Below, piece after piece: positions 33,637 to 44,708 of a stretch of DNA of 64,000 nucleotides; the first letter of the stretch is position 1; each line of letters begins with the position of its first letter. Origin of the DNA: Undaria pinnatifida (lineage: Eukaryota > Sar > Phaeophyceae > Laminariales > Alariaceae); NCBI GenBank assembly GCA_012845835.1, contig JABAKD010000005.1, forward strand, positions 6,948,655-7,012,654, read 5' to 3'. The notes under the pieces are model-generated. The model was not told the DNA's origin. It did no database searches and saw nothing but the letters and a program-made list of their open reading frames with translations. Both the position numbers and the translations under genes were made by a program.

Positions 33637-35110
33637 ATGCTGTCGGCGGCGCTAAGGATGTATGGACGCAAACATCCCTTTTCCTTTGCTGCTTCCGCGT
33701 ATTCTCTCACGCAGGGACTGCGTTGCTCGAACATAGGCCTTGTCGAGGTGGAAAATCGACTGGCGATGGACCTTCGAATGCTTGCTGGGGGTTCCTACTT
33801 GGATGTCGCGGGGAGGTTTGGCGATCCGAACATCACGGTGTTCTCTATCATGTGGGAAGTTATCGACGCCATCAACTCTACGCCTGAAGTCGACCTGTTC
33901 TTCTTTCCGCAAACAGTGGCAGAGTGCCGAAGGAATGCCGCGATATTCAAGGTGATGTAATGTAGAGAACACGACGCCATCACACAACACACAGCGAGCA
34001 CTCGAGAATGTACAGCGTAGAGATGCCTTCGCTCGGATCATGTACGACATAGACAATGTGGCGGGGTGGACATGTGCCTCCCTCTAACACGTTTGACGTT
34101 GTGCTCTCGAGAACATCTAAAAGCAAACGGCAGGGTCTGCAAGAGTAGCGACGAGTCAATCCCAGTTTATAGGAACATGGAGTGCGGTTTGTGAGTGGGG
34201 CAGGGGAAATAGGCGTGTGCGTTCCAATACGCACGAGACTGAAGGCTGGGAATGTTTTTCAAATGCTATGATAGGCCTAGATAGCTCTTCGTGCTAAACT
34301 TAGATCCAGGGACACCATTCTTGTCATATTGGGCATTCCAATCTAACTCACGCTTATGTTTCGCCTCCCTTGAATTGTTTTGGTTTGTCACAACCAAAGG
34401 CGAAAAGCACCAACGGCATCTTCGACCAAGCTGTGGCCGCCACCGATGGTCTGATTATCAAGATGAGAGCACCGCCCGCCAAGAGCGCCTCGAACACCAT
34501 ATCGTATTTCTCTGGCCTTAAGACGGGACACGGCGTCAACGTACAGGCGACGTGCGATGCCGACTTCCGCATCTGAAGTGTCTCGAGCATCGCTCCCGGC
34601 GCCGCACACGCTTAGTCGGCATGGACTCAATCTTCCCTGGGAGAGGCAACTGAGCGCCGTCCAGACGGCAAGCACATCATCGGGAATGCGGCCTATCCGA
34701 TCAGCGAGAAGCTGCTCACGCCGTACCCTGGGAAAGGTCTGCCACGGACCAGGACTCTTTGAACTTCCACTTTTCAGCTGTGAGCTAAGATCGAACAGAC
34801 GTTCGCTATTCTCGTGGCAACACGGGGCATGCTCCGGAGTCCCCTCCGAGTCGGGTTTGCAGGCCGGACTGACCTCGTGAATGCGGTCTTCTATCTGCAC
34901 AACTAATACCGAGATGAGCTAACCAAGATGGTCCAAGAAGAACAAGAACACGAGGAGACGGGAAACGGGCGAATCCTTCCGGAGAAGGGCAGGGTTTTGC
35001 CGCCTCATTACAAGAGCTCGGTGCGGCCGACAGACAAGCACACCGCCAAACCTCCGATGCGAAGCGGTGAAACTCCCACGCGAGCGGCGTTAGGGGCAGT
35101 TTTACTCTAC
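33637..35110 (+). pseudogene. PIF/Harbinger transposase, degenerate
   Basis: Exon 33637-33951 encodes the N-terminal helical part (RMLAGGSYLDVAGRFGDPNI ... VIDAINSTPEVDLFF). An intron ending AAAG joins 34400, where the DDE_Tnp_4-type core begins: AATDGLIIKM (first Asp), then SYFSGLKTGHGVNVQATCDA. TGA at 34574 and TAG soon after interrupt it. Further on KHIIGNAAYPISEKLLTPYP has Asn where the family has the catalytic Asp of GDAAY. A frameshift precedes AKIEQTFAILVATRGMLRSP and the LHN motif, itself followed by a stop. It cannot make an active transposase. The 3' limit is approximate; no terminal repeats were found. Confidence 0.85.
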
Positions 35111-35504
35111 AACAGGCCGTTCTGCCCCAAGGAGAGCATCGCCAGGAATTCGTACATAATAACGCCTTCGATACAGCAGTGCCGAGGATTGTGGTGGCGC
35201 CTGAGCGTTGAATGACAGAGACGATTGTGGGGTGCTAGGATAATGTGGAGGGTGCGCGAGGGATGGGATTGCACTGGAGTAGATCTCTTGGAGATATACG
35301 TGGTGCTCGCCAATGGGCCTTTATTCAGTTTTTTAGCTATTTTTAAACATGTAGCCGAAACATGATCGGCCGCAACATGACCGGGGCGGCGGGCTCTGAT
35401 CCAAAAGTGCTGTTCATCTGCCTGCGTATGTTGGCAGTCTGTAGAGTGCAGGGTGTCAACAGATCTTCACTACGGTCACAAGGGTAACCCCCTCTACTTT
35501 TTTC

Positions 35505-38150
35505 TGCACTCGCAGTTCGACCCAGTGCCGCGTGTTGGTGACCTTGCATGTGGAGAGGGTCGCAGTTTCATAGAGTGTGGGGTGTAATTTTTATCTCAGC
35601 ACGAGAGTATGCCGGTAAAGCGTCCGTGTCTTGCAGACCTTTTTTTTCTTCTTGCAGCTTATTAGAGCACAGAGAGTTGGCGACCATTCATAATTGTCCT
35701 CCTTCATGTCTGTCAGGTTTCTTGCGGTTTTTACAGCTTTTAGTGATTTCTTGTCGAGAGCCTTCGCCCCCCCCCCCTCCTCTTCGCGCTTGGTTCGAGC
35801 AATGTCTGCCTGGTTGGTAAAAACCCGACGTGCTCCGTCCCGGCATAGTAGGGATGCGAGGGTCTATGATCATACTTCTACGGCCATGCACAAACTGAGT
35901 ACCCCCCCCACCACCCGCCCCCCGTCCTCCGCCCCCCCCCCCTTTTCCCGCTTACAATTCGAGCTTAACAGAGTGCAGGATATGTAGGATTTGTTATACA
36001 ACGAGGGACTACGTCGGTATAGCAGCCCCCTCCCCCTTGCATCACCCCTTCCTTTTCGCTATTAGTTTGCGTTTGACAGAGTGCAGGGGTTTTTTTTCTC
36101 GTAACTCAAGGCCACCGCGCATAGCGGTCCCGCACCCCCCCCCCTCCCTTTTGTTTCGCTTGCAGCTTGAGCTTGATGGAGTGCAGGATACATTTTATTT
36201 CCACAACCATAGGACGCCGCGTACATATACACCACCTCGCCCTCCCCCGTCTTTTTTTTTTCGTTTACAGTTTGAGTTGAGAGGGTGCAGGTTGCAATAA
36301 ATTTTCACGATCAGGGGATGTCGCTTCGCTACCCCCTCCGTCCTCCCCATCCGTTTTTTTCGGTTGAAGATTCGACTTGATACAGTGCAGGGTGTATCTG
36401 GCTTATTATGACCAGAAGACGCCACGCACAGCTGCCCCCTACCCAAGAGTTTTGGTTGCGCTTACAAATTGTAGCTTCATAAAGTGCAGGGTGTAGTTCG
36501 TCTTCAATATAAAAAAGTACGGTGGTTTGGCCCCCAGCCCCCCTTCGCCCCCTCTCCCTTTGTTTTCGCTTCGAGTTTATACCTGTAGACTGCAGGGTGT
36601 TTTTTATTTGTCTTAACCAGAGGGGGCCACGCATAGCTATTAGAAAAAATAGTTGACCCCTCCCCCTCCATTTTTCACGTACAGCGTGAGCTTAATAGAG
36701 TGCAAATGGTGTATTTTTGGTTCTGTATCGGGAGAGTACGTCGGTTTGGCCACCCCCTCCCACTCCTTTGTTTTTTTTTTTGTTTTATAGTTAGATAGAG
36801 TGCCGGGTGTATTTTCTGCTCTACAACGTGAAAGAACCAAGGTTTGGCCACCCCTCCCTCTCCTTTTGCGTTCGATTGCAGCTTGAGTTTGATCATTATA
36901 ACCTGCAGGATGTAGTTCCTATTACATCATGAGAGAGTACGGCGCAAGAATGACCCCCCTCTCCGTTTGTTTGACATGCAGAATGAGCTCGATAGAGCAC
37001 AGGGTGTGGTATGTTGTGTATGCAAGGGCAAAGATCGTCGCGCTTCGAGAGTCTCATTTTTTCCACTAGACTGCGCCAAGCGAAGGTCGTACCAGGTAGA
37101 AGGTATCTACGGGGAAAGTAGCATTCGTGACAGTATCGAATGGGGAAATGGCCGCTGACGTCCCAGACTCGTAGGAGTGGTAGAGGAAGGGCGGAAAGCC
37201 GAATGGGTGAGGAAGGCGTGTTGCTTCGGCGAGCAGCATCGACAGCCTCTGTTGCTGGAGACCCTCTCTGAGAAAGCGATGGCGACGCCAGCAAATTATC
37301 CACGAAGACGGTAGCATTTGTGGCAGTGTCGAATTAGGGGATCGCCACTTTCGTATTCGTTGGAGCGGTAGAGGAGGCACGGAAGGCGTGTCGCGTCTGC
37401 TAGCAGCATCTGCAGCTTATGTTGTTACCGAAGACCCTCTCTGAGAAATCGATGGATTCGTCAGTAAAATCGAAACGGAAATCTCGGAAATACCTCATCA
37501 ACATTATGTATTCATGACGGAAGAGAACGGGCGGGGGAGGAACCCTCGGCCAATGGGATTGGGACTCGCAACACGCGGGGATGAAAGCCACACGCCTATT
37601 GTATTATATAAAGAGAGTACGGCACGGCGGTTTGGTCACCCCCGCTCTCTCGTTTTTTTCGCGTGCAGCGTGAGCTTGATCGAGTACAGGGTACAGTTTT
37701 TCATATACATAAGAGGATGCCGCGCATAATCGTAATTGTCCCCTTTCCCTCTCTTTGCTTCCATTACAGCTTGGGCTTGACAGAGTACAAGGTGCAATTG
37801 TACTTTCAAAACCAAAGGACGCCTCCGCCTATGCCGCCGCCCTCCCCCCTCTGTTATTTTTTTTATGATAGCTTGAGGTTGACAGAGTGCGGGGTGTAAT
37901 ATGTTTACACAACCAACGGACGGCGCGCGTCGTCAGACCCTCCCCCCGCCCCCTTTCGGGTTGGCTTCCTTTTTCACAGCGTGTAGAGGGTTCACGCGGT
38001 TTTCAACCAAAAATGTTGTTTCTCGTCGAATGGTTTTGCTCGCAGTTCGATATTGGGCGTGCTGGTAGTTTTTTCAAGACGTGACGGCGAGGGTACCCAC
38101 CTAACGTTGGCTATCGCTCTAAGTTCAATAGAGTGCAAGGCATTGACCAC
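35505..38150 (+). repeat. Array of ~100-bp units shaped like splice acceptors
   Basis: About 20 diverged units, each with a pyrimidine-rich tract, TTTCGCTTRCAG, then GCTTGAGCTTGATAGAGTGC and AGGGTGTA. Examples start near 35656, 35950, 36055, 36155, 36255, 36355, 36460, 36565, 36675, 36860, 36965, 37655, 37760 and 37870. The conserved core would translate as QLELDRVQ. The array is interrupted at about 37040-37620. Confidence 0.85.
37110..37460 (+). repeat. ~185-bp tandem duplication inside the array
   Basis: Two copies share GTAGCATTYGTG.CAGT.TCGAAT, GTGGTAGAGGA-like, GGAAGGCGTGT, AGCAGCATC and GACCCTCTCTGAGAAA.CGATGG. Confidence 0.8.
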
Positions 38151-38157
38151 CTTTTCA

Positions 38158-38511
38158 GGTGGATTTCTTCACGCGAAGCGAGGTATTGCGCCTCGTCGAC
38201 GGCGAATCCATCGTCATTGTCATTAACGGCTACACCGTCAAAGGCTATCTACAGAGCAAACCCACGCCGAGGTTTTGCTGAGCGCCGCCGAAGAAGGTGA
38301 GGAAACTGGTCCCACCAAACTCGTGGCCTGCACCACCCAAGACTTTGGTGCGACCAGCTTCCTCACCTTCTCCAGCGGCGCTCGGCAAAGCCTCGTCGTA
38401 GGTTGCTTTGTAGGTAGTTTTTAACGGCGAAGCCGTTAATGACGATCACGATAGATCCGCCCTAGACGAGGCGCAATACCTTGCTTCGTGTGAAGAAATT
38501 CACCTTGCGAG
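38158..38511. repeat. ~155-bp inverted repeat of a coding-like segment
   Basis: The arms, about 38158-38313 and 38358-38511, are inverted, roughly 85% alike, around a ~45-bp centre. The plus arm follows CCTTTTCAG and reads VDFFTRSEVLRLVDGESIVI then VINGYTVKGYLQSK. The minus arm reads VNFFTRSKVLRLV, a stop, then GGSIVIVINGFAVKNYLQSN. On the minus strand the open frame continues upstream (GEITLTTTEGPRK). The shared protein sequence shows the source was coding; the family is not recognised. Confidence 0.75.
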
Positions 38512-39164
38512 GACCTTCGGTGGTGGTAAGGGTGATTTCGCCTGGGCCGGAAGGCTGGACAGCGGCGGGCTGGGGCGCAGCGCCGCTTGGCGTCGTTGGC
38601 CGGGTTACTGGCACCGCAGGGCCAGCTCGGCTTCTAATGCTGTTCGGGGTGGGGTGGGCGGGGTTGCTGCTTGTGGTCGCGCTCGTCGCACGGCGTGTTG
38701 ATGACATCGAATAGGCAGATTGCTGTAGCAGTTGCAGTTGCGATGTGAAGGGGTGGGGGCTTCATGTCACCGCCGTGCCTTGCGGTTCATCTTTTAAGCA
38801 TCTTCATGCCTTCTACTTTTTTTAACCTAGCTGGGACAAAAGGGTTGCGGGTCGACAGACCCAATCTTCCTGGTTTTGCACTATTTTTTATTTATCGTAT
38901 GAAGTTTCTTTTCCACACAAAACAAAAATGATTGGCATTCCCGTCGTTTTGGAACACCGTGCAGAACACAATCGTTCGGGTTCAATTTGTTCCGTATCCG
39001 TTGTTACTCTCCTTTTGGCCGCCGTTTGTTGTCGCTGGCGGTGTTCATATGGCCCTAACTTCTTCGCCTTGTTGCGTTCTCTCCCAGTGCCATTAAGTGC
39101 TCTATGAGCCCAATGCCGTCTTTGTGTCAGTTCCTAGGGTCTATTAGTATGACGTTTTTTCTCT

Positions 39165-39300
39165 TCTTCTCTTTTCCTTTCCTTGCTTCGTCTTCTTCTC
39201 TTGTTTTGTCTTTCATTTCCTTTCCTTTTTCGCTTTCTCTTCTTTTCTTTTATTTCCTTTCCTTTCCTTTCTTTTCTTTTCTTTTTTTTTATTCTTTTTT
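39165..39300 (+). repeat. (TTTCC)n-rich pyrimidine tract
   Basis: Imperfect CTTTTCCTTTCC / TTCTTTTC runs; the same pentamer class as 13141-13256 on the other strand. Confidence 0.85.
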
Positions 39301-39534
39301 CCAATTGACTTGCGTCTGACGTGCGTATGCGTAGGGATAGGTACTACGTGTAATATATACGTGGTAGTCTTTCTTGGGTGGCAAGCGGTATAGTCGGTTT
39401 TTCCAGGCGCGAGTAGTGAGACGTATGCACTAGTATGGACCTGGCACATCGTATGCTGACTCCCGATTTCACTTTTTATATGTTTCTGACAGAGGCATGA
39501 ATTGCGTCAGCTGTGATATATGCGTGTACCACCT

Positions 39535-39675
39535 TTGGTTTGTTTGTGTTTTACCACCTTTGGTTTGTTTGTGTTTTTCCCTGGGGTGTTGCTCAGCTCC
39601 AGAGTGACTGGAGCCTGTCCTGTGACCACGGACTTGATTATGCGAGTTAATGTGAGAACAACAACAACAATATAT
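39535..39675 (-). repeat. 28-bp doublet and GTT-linked repeat, copy 3
   Basis: ACCACCTTTGGTTTGTTTGT occurs twice (39527-39583). It is followed, on the minus strand, by the GTT-linked unit (CTCACATTAACTCGCATAAT, CAAGTCCGTGGTCACAGGAC, AGGCTCCAGTCACTCTGGAG) with its GTT tract at 39655-39672. Confidence 0.8.
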
Positions 39676-41490
39676 AGCAGGGGGTACGGGAGGCGAAATG
39701 TCGGGAGTAACATTATCCCCCTTCACCACTAACTCGTCGCTTAAAGGGGTCCATTTTTGGATGAAACCCTTATCCAAAAATTGCATCCGGATTCGGTTTT
39801 CAGCATGTCATAGGAGGTAACACGCATGGTAACAAGCCGAAAACAGCAACAATACTCTACTAGTATGTAGCAGTACAAGACACAAACGCATCAAACGCAC
39901 CTGTCTGCTGAGCAAGCAACACGTATAATAGGCGTACTCGTGGTGCTGCTGCTGTCCCGCTATCCGCTGGCACACACCTCGAGCCTAACCAGGAGCCGAT
40001 GGGATCGGATAGTGATGGTTACGACTATGAGAGCCTAACCACTCTCCTCGCAGTCAGTCGCGATTGCCTTACTCGCCAAACACAAGAAACACACGTTCTT
40101 GTCGAGGACGAGGACAGCCCCCGTCTGCGACATGTCGTTGTTGATGCACGGGATCGACGGGAGAGAGGAGGAAGACATCCCTCCTCGCGTGAAGCGCACA
40201 CTGCGTGTTTTCCCTCGCCCTACCTAAAAAGCTTCATCTGCGTGTGCCCTGAGATGCTCTGGTGCAGCCAACTCGTGCGCGTGTGTACGTAGTCGAGCGA
40301 TCGCGTTGTAGATTAGTATTCACTATAACTTTGTTGAAAACAATCGATAAATTCGGGTTTCATTATGAGGGCTGTCGATCCGATTCTGTGCGTCTGATTC
40401 TGCGACCCGAAAATCTATCTCATTTTCGGATTCGGATATGCTATCACAAGAGATGACCCAAAACACGCAGCAGCGGAAGCAGTCAGCGCCACAACCACAG
40501 CCATCAACCACCATCACCACCACCAGCAGCAACAGCAGCAGCAGCAACAGCAACACCAGCACCAGCACCAACAGCAACATCAGTATCCGTATTCAATACC
40601 TGGTACTTCACTGTACAAGACAGCAACAGCAGCAGCAGAAGTACCTGGTACAGTAGTAATATTAGTACCACAGTTCTAACCCTGGCGCCGAGAGCACCAA
40701 TAGCACCAACAGGACTAACAGGACGCGCGTAAAGCAGTGTAATGGTACGTGAGCAGCGAGAGTCCACAAATCACAACTACCAAACTGTGTAGACTACACA
40801 GGGCAATAACGGTAAAGGCAAACCGCGACAAGTGAAAGTGTGCATCGCCGCACATAGACTACAGTAGTACATACCATAAGTAGGTACAGCAGTAGACTCC
40901 TCACCTCTGCCGGAGAAGCAGGGTCCAAGATGCGTCGTACTTTCTTCCCCACCCCATTCCGGGACGCGGGCCTTCCAGTGGCTCCGCGCTTTGCTCTTGT
41001 CGTTCCCATCAGTATCCCCCCTCCCCTCCTCTCACAACACGTATCACTGACCACGCGATGTCCCCCCTGGGTTTTAACCCGCCAGTTCACATCGAGAGCG
41101 TTGGTGCTAGTGAACCCTCTTCTGTGGGTAGAGATACCCCCCCCCCCGGTAACAAAGCACACCTCAGAGGTTTGGCACGGGGGGGGGGGAATACGGGCGA
41201 GGCCTGTCGCAGCCAAGGTATTGCTCGTAGATTCAACAACGAAGCGGCCATAACTCGCACCACTAGCGGTTCTGCTGAGCAAGGCTCGGCATTCACGCCA
41301 GCAGCAGCACGCCAATGCGAGAAGAAACACGCGGGAAGCTCCTGCCGGTGGGGGGCGTGGCATGTCGCCTATGGTCCGTGCGGCCTGCAATGTTATCGAC
41401 TGCTGTCAGTCAACTGTTTAGCTGTTAGCTCACTCATGATCTGGGAGGTTTCCAGACTGTGTCGAGGCGTTTTTCGAAACTCGAAACCGG
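39676..41490. other. Intergenic, no recognised gene
   Basis: Contains CAG/CAC trinucleotides at 40495-40660 between TACCTGGTA words, and open frames on both strands at 40794-41390 with no family resemblance. No gene is called. Confidence 0.5.
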
Positions 41491-41702
41491 AAAATGCTAA
41501 AGGCTATTGCGAGCGGCTTTGCCTTCGTCTCGTGCTTAGTCACGCTGCGTGGCCGGGTGGCATGTGTGGGACGTAAGGGAGGTGAGATCGTGAGATCGCC
41601 CGCGTGCCGAACGGTTTTTTATGAGGTTGGACGGCGCGGATATCCGGGAATCGTGTCGTATCGTCCCCGGAGTTGATTTCTTGAACACAACTCGCGAGTT
41701 GT
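41491..41702 (+). repeat. Solo MULE end, same orientation as the right terminus
   Basis: Matches 51831-52042 without gaps and with few changes, including the TCGCGAGTT tip. It stops 14 bases before the left terminal repeat of the full element, which faces the other way, so the two tips form a near-palindrome around ACCGG. Confidence 0.9.
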
Positions 41703-41716
41703 AAACGGGAACCGGT

Positions 41717-41821
41717 AAACACAACTCGCGAGTTGTGTTCAAGAAATCAACTCCGGGTACGATAAGACACCATCCCCGTATATTCGCGCCGTCCAACCTC
41801 ATACAAAACCGTTTGGCACGC
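41717..41821 (+). repeat. MULE left terminal inverted repeat
   Basis: Begins AAACACAACTCGCGAGTTGT and ends TTGGCACGC; it is the reverse complement of 51942-52046 with about 94% identity and no gaps. Confidence 0.92.
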
Positions 41822-43465
41822 TGCGAGACGTGATGCCGTTCGTGAGGAGATCGTCATCGCTTTGTATTCTTACAGCGACAAGGGTGTCTGTGAATCCGCC
41901 CTCGCCGACATCCCCGAAGTAGATTGGGACACAAGCTTCAAGTACGAGTCATTGAACCACTTCTCTGCGATCATGTCGAAGGATGGTGGAACCACGCCGT
42001 TTCCAATGTTCAAGGTTGCGCCGCCGTTGTTCTCGGTCCAAGTGAGTGCCTAATTTGGGTTTGTCGCTGTTCTCCTCGGTTGTTGAAAAAGCAGGCGAGC
42101 GCCTTTGCTCCGTGATTTTTGTACCAGGTTGGTTTATCATGCTTGAAGACGTACTCGCGCAGTTTAGTTGGTGAAATGTCGCGTCAACGAAACAGCTTTG
42201 CCGTTTCCGATACGATAGAGGTGGCCCATAGAGGTGACCCCGGCCACTGCCAAACTACAAGTTAATGTGGTACCTGATACTACAAGTGGGCAATGCAACT
42301 GCAGCAAGAAGCAATTGTTGTACTTTGGCGTTTATGACCCCGTTGTCGCTGCCTGCTTTTCTGCCCGTGAAGGATAAGCGAGAAGAGGACAAGGCCGCTG
42401 AAGAGTTAGCTTGTTGGGAGAGGGGACAACAGGCCAGTGCTAACCTCAAAGTGGCAGTGGCGGCAAAGGCGGCAAAGGCGAAGCAGGACGATGAGGCAGC
42501 CCGTCGAGCCAAAGAGTCGGCGGCGGCAGTGGCGGCAGCGGCGCCAAAAGCGAAGCAGGACGCTGAGGCAGCCCGTCGAGCCAAAGAGTCAGCGGCGGCG
42601 GTGGCGGCAGCGGCGGCAAAGGCGAAACAAGACGATGAGGCAGCCCGTCAATCCAAAGAGTCAGCGGCGGCAGTGGCGGCAAAGGCGGCACAGGCGAAGC
42701 AGGACGACGAGGCAGCCCATCGAGCCAAAGAGTCAGCGGCGGCAGTGGCGGCAAAGGCGGCAAAGGCGAAGCAGGACGATGAGGCAGCCCATCGAGCCAA
42801 AGAGTCAGCGGCGGCAGTGGCGGCAAGGGCGGCAAAGGTGAAGCAGGACGACGAGGCAGCCCAGCGAACCAAGGAGGCAGCAGCAGCGGCAGCGGTGGCA
42901 GCGGCGACGGCAGTGGCGGCGAAGGCAGCGGTGACGAAGGCGGGGCAGGGACAGGAAGCAGCAGCCGTAGCGGGAAAAGCTGCAACGATAGCAGCGGCAG
43001 CGCCGGCGAAGGCTCAAGAGGAACAGGAAGCAGCGCAGCGATCAAGAGAGGTAGCAGCAGTGGCAGCGACAGTAGCGGCGGAAGCAATGTCAGTAGCTGC
43101 TACTGCTGCTGCGGCGGCTAGAGAGGAACAGGAGGCCGCAGCTGTGGCGGCATCGAAGGCTCAGCAGGAAGACGAGGGAAAAAATCAAGGCGAACAGAAG
43201 GGGGCCACAGCTGCTGCAGCCGCAGCGGCGAAGAGAGAAGAAGGGAAGGCGGAGCCGGGGCGGTTGGGTCGATCAATGGGTACATCCGATTATGTTCGAG
43301 CCAGGGTAAGCTATGACGTGCACAACAAATTAGTGGGGCTTTAATTTGTACAGAGTGCAATACCTTATTGTAGTTTTGAGTTGTTCAAAGAACCTTTGTT
43401 TTGTTTTGCAGAATAACGACCTTGCCACCGTGTACCTTATTCGAACACAAGCCACGCGTTATTGA
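41766..43465 (+). CDS. Ala/Lys/Glu-rich helical repeat protein in the MULE
   Basis: Exon 1 (open from 41766, likely start unknown, donor after 42041) encodes DAVREEIVIALYSYSDKG ... MFKVAPPLFSVQ. Exon 2, 42373-43305, encodes 311 residues: six 24-residue units of the type KAKQDDEAARRAKESAAAVA + AKAA, then looser Ala-rich sequence. Such heptad-like charge patterns predict long helices or coiled coil. A strong intron (43306-43411) leads to a short last exon ending NNDLATVYLIRTQATRY-stop at 43465. If that intron instead joins 43904, the same sequence becomes the N-terminus of the transposase; all joints are phase 0, so both models work. Function unknown: an oligomerisation or DNA-bridging segment is possible. 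Confidence 0.6.
42440..42880 (+). repeat. 72-bp coding minisatellite, six units
   Basis: GCGAAGCAGGACGATGAGGC followed by CGAGCCAAAGAGTCGGCGGC repeats every 72 bases with small differences, preserving frame. Near-identity of units points to recent expansion. Confidence 0.92.
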
Positions 43466-43903
43466 CCATGGTCGGTGTCCTACAAAGATTCACTCATACA
43501 TTGTCCCCGATCCTTGACCGTGTCAAAACGTAGCATGTCAAACTAGCGGCGCTATTGACTGCACCCAAAATGTATCTAGAGATTAGAGTCAACCGGAAAC
43601 CCAGGGATGAGAGATGGATAAGATCCTCCGTGGCCTTAAGGCCCAAATACAAAAAAAAGGATATATGTTGCGAAAAAAAACACCGTTCGTCAACGGGTTG
43701 ACAGGGACTCATAGAACACGTGTGCAACGTTTCAGGATATATATCCCAAAAACGGCGTGAAGTTCCGACGCTTACAAAATGTATTGAATTCAGCGTGAAC
43801 CAGCCTGTACGCGAAACATGACGATTTCAACACATGCTCAATGTTCAACAACAATTCGCTCACAAAGTGTATGATATCCCTGCTTTATGCCTGCCGTGAA
43901 AAG

Positions 43904-44302
43904 CAAGTCGAGGAAGAGGACTGTGAGAAGAAGGTGGAGGGCTTAAGAGCTGCTGCGAAGAAGGCCAAAAGCATGTACTCTAAGCTGAAGACGGTGAGGG
44001 GAGTAATGTGGATTATAAAATTACAGGCGCTTTGCTCAAGCGCACTGTGCACCTGACGTTCGTCTCTCACCCACGAAGCTGAATGACACCGATGTTTACC
44101 CCCGAAACATCCGTGTATGTTGCTTCTTTCCGCGTACTGTGTGCAGGCCGAAAACGTCGATCTTGATAATTTACTCCTTCACGGCGGCACTGCCGAGGAG
44201 AACGATTCCGCCGCAGCTGTAGTCGAAAAGATGCAGAGAGAGAGGGTGTTTGCAGCTCGAGCTCGGCGGGATTACGATAGGGCAGTGCGGTCTCTCAACA
44301 AG
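43904..44302 (+). CDS. Two charged helical exons linking to the transposase
   Basis: Exons 43904-43993 (QVEEEDCEKKVEGLRAAAKK...) and 44147-44302 (AENVDLDNLLLHGGTAEEND ... RARRDYDRAVRSLNK) are phase 0 at both ends and have good donors and acceptors. Composition is that of coiled coil. They fit between the repeat-protein exon and the transposase exon at 44709, and are the main evidence that the whole element may encode one ~1300-residue protein. No start codon suits them as a separate gene. Confidence 0.55.
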
Positions 44303-44708
44303 GTGGGAGACGAGGATGCGTGTTGTGGTTTGTTGGGAGACGCTAAGGCGTGTAGCGTCGCCGGCGCATAGACACTCCCCCTTCGTAATGTTTTACCGTG
44401 GGTCGGGTTGTGTTTCCACGATTGTCGACATTGTAGGAGCCTATATGCCGTGTCTCGTTCGGGAAAGCCGGTCTCTCGACCCTATTTCTTGACGTTGTTT
44501 ACGTTGTTTCATCTTTCAGTTATTGTGCGGTGTAGGTGGCACTATGTTTTAGCTTAAAACAAACCCTTGACGGGGGTGTATTCTGTAGCGTTGCCTGGAG
44601 TTCATGTTATAGCAATGAACGTGGAAGTAACGACATGCTAGTCGCCTGGCTGCGCCGCGAAATTTCCCGATAGCCATCTTCAATATTTAACCGTTATGCA
44701 CACGGCAG

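Noticed and set aside
40794-41390. 199-codon minus-strand gene
   Set aside because: The translation has no recognisable domain, and no splice or start evidence; probably chance in GC-rich sequence.
42446-43087. Minus-strand 213-codon Leu/Pro-rich open frame
   Set aside because: It is the shadow of the GC-rich Ala/Lys/Glu repeat exon; no stop arises because of the 72-bp periodicity.
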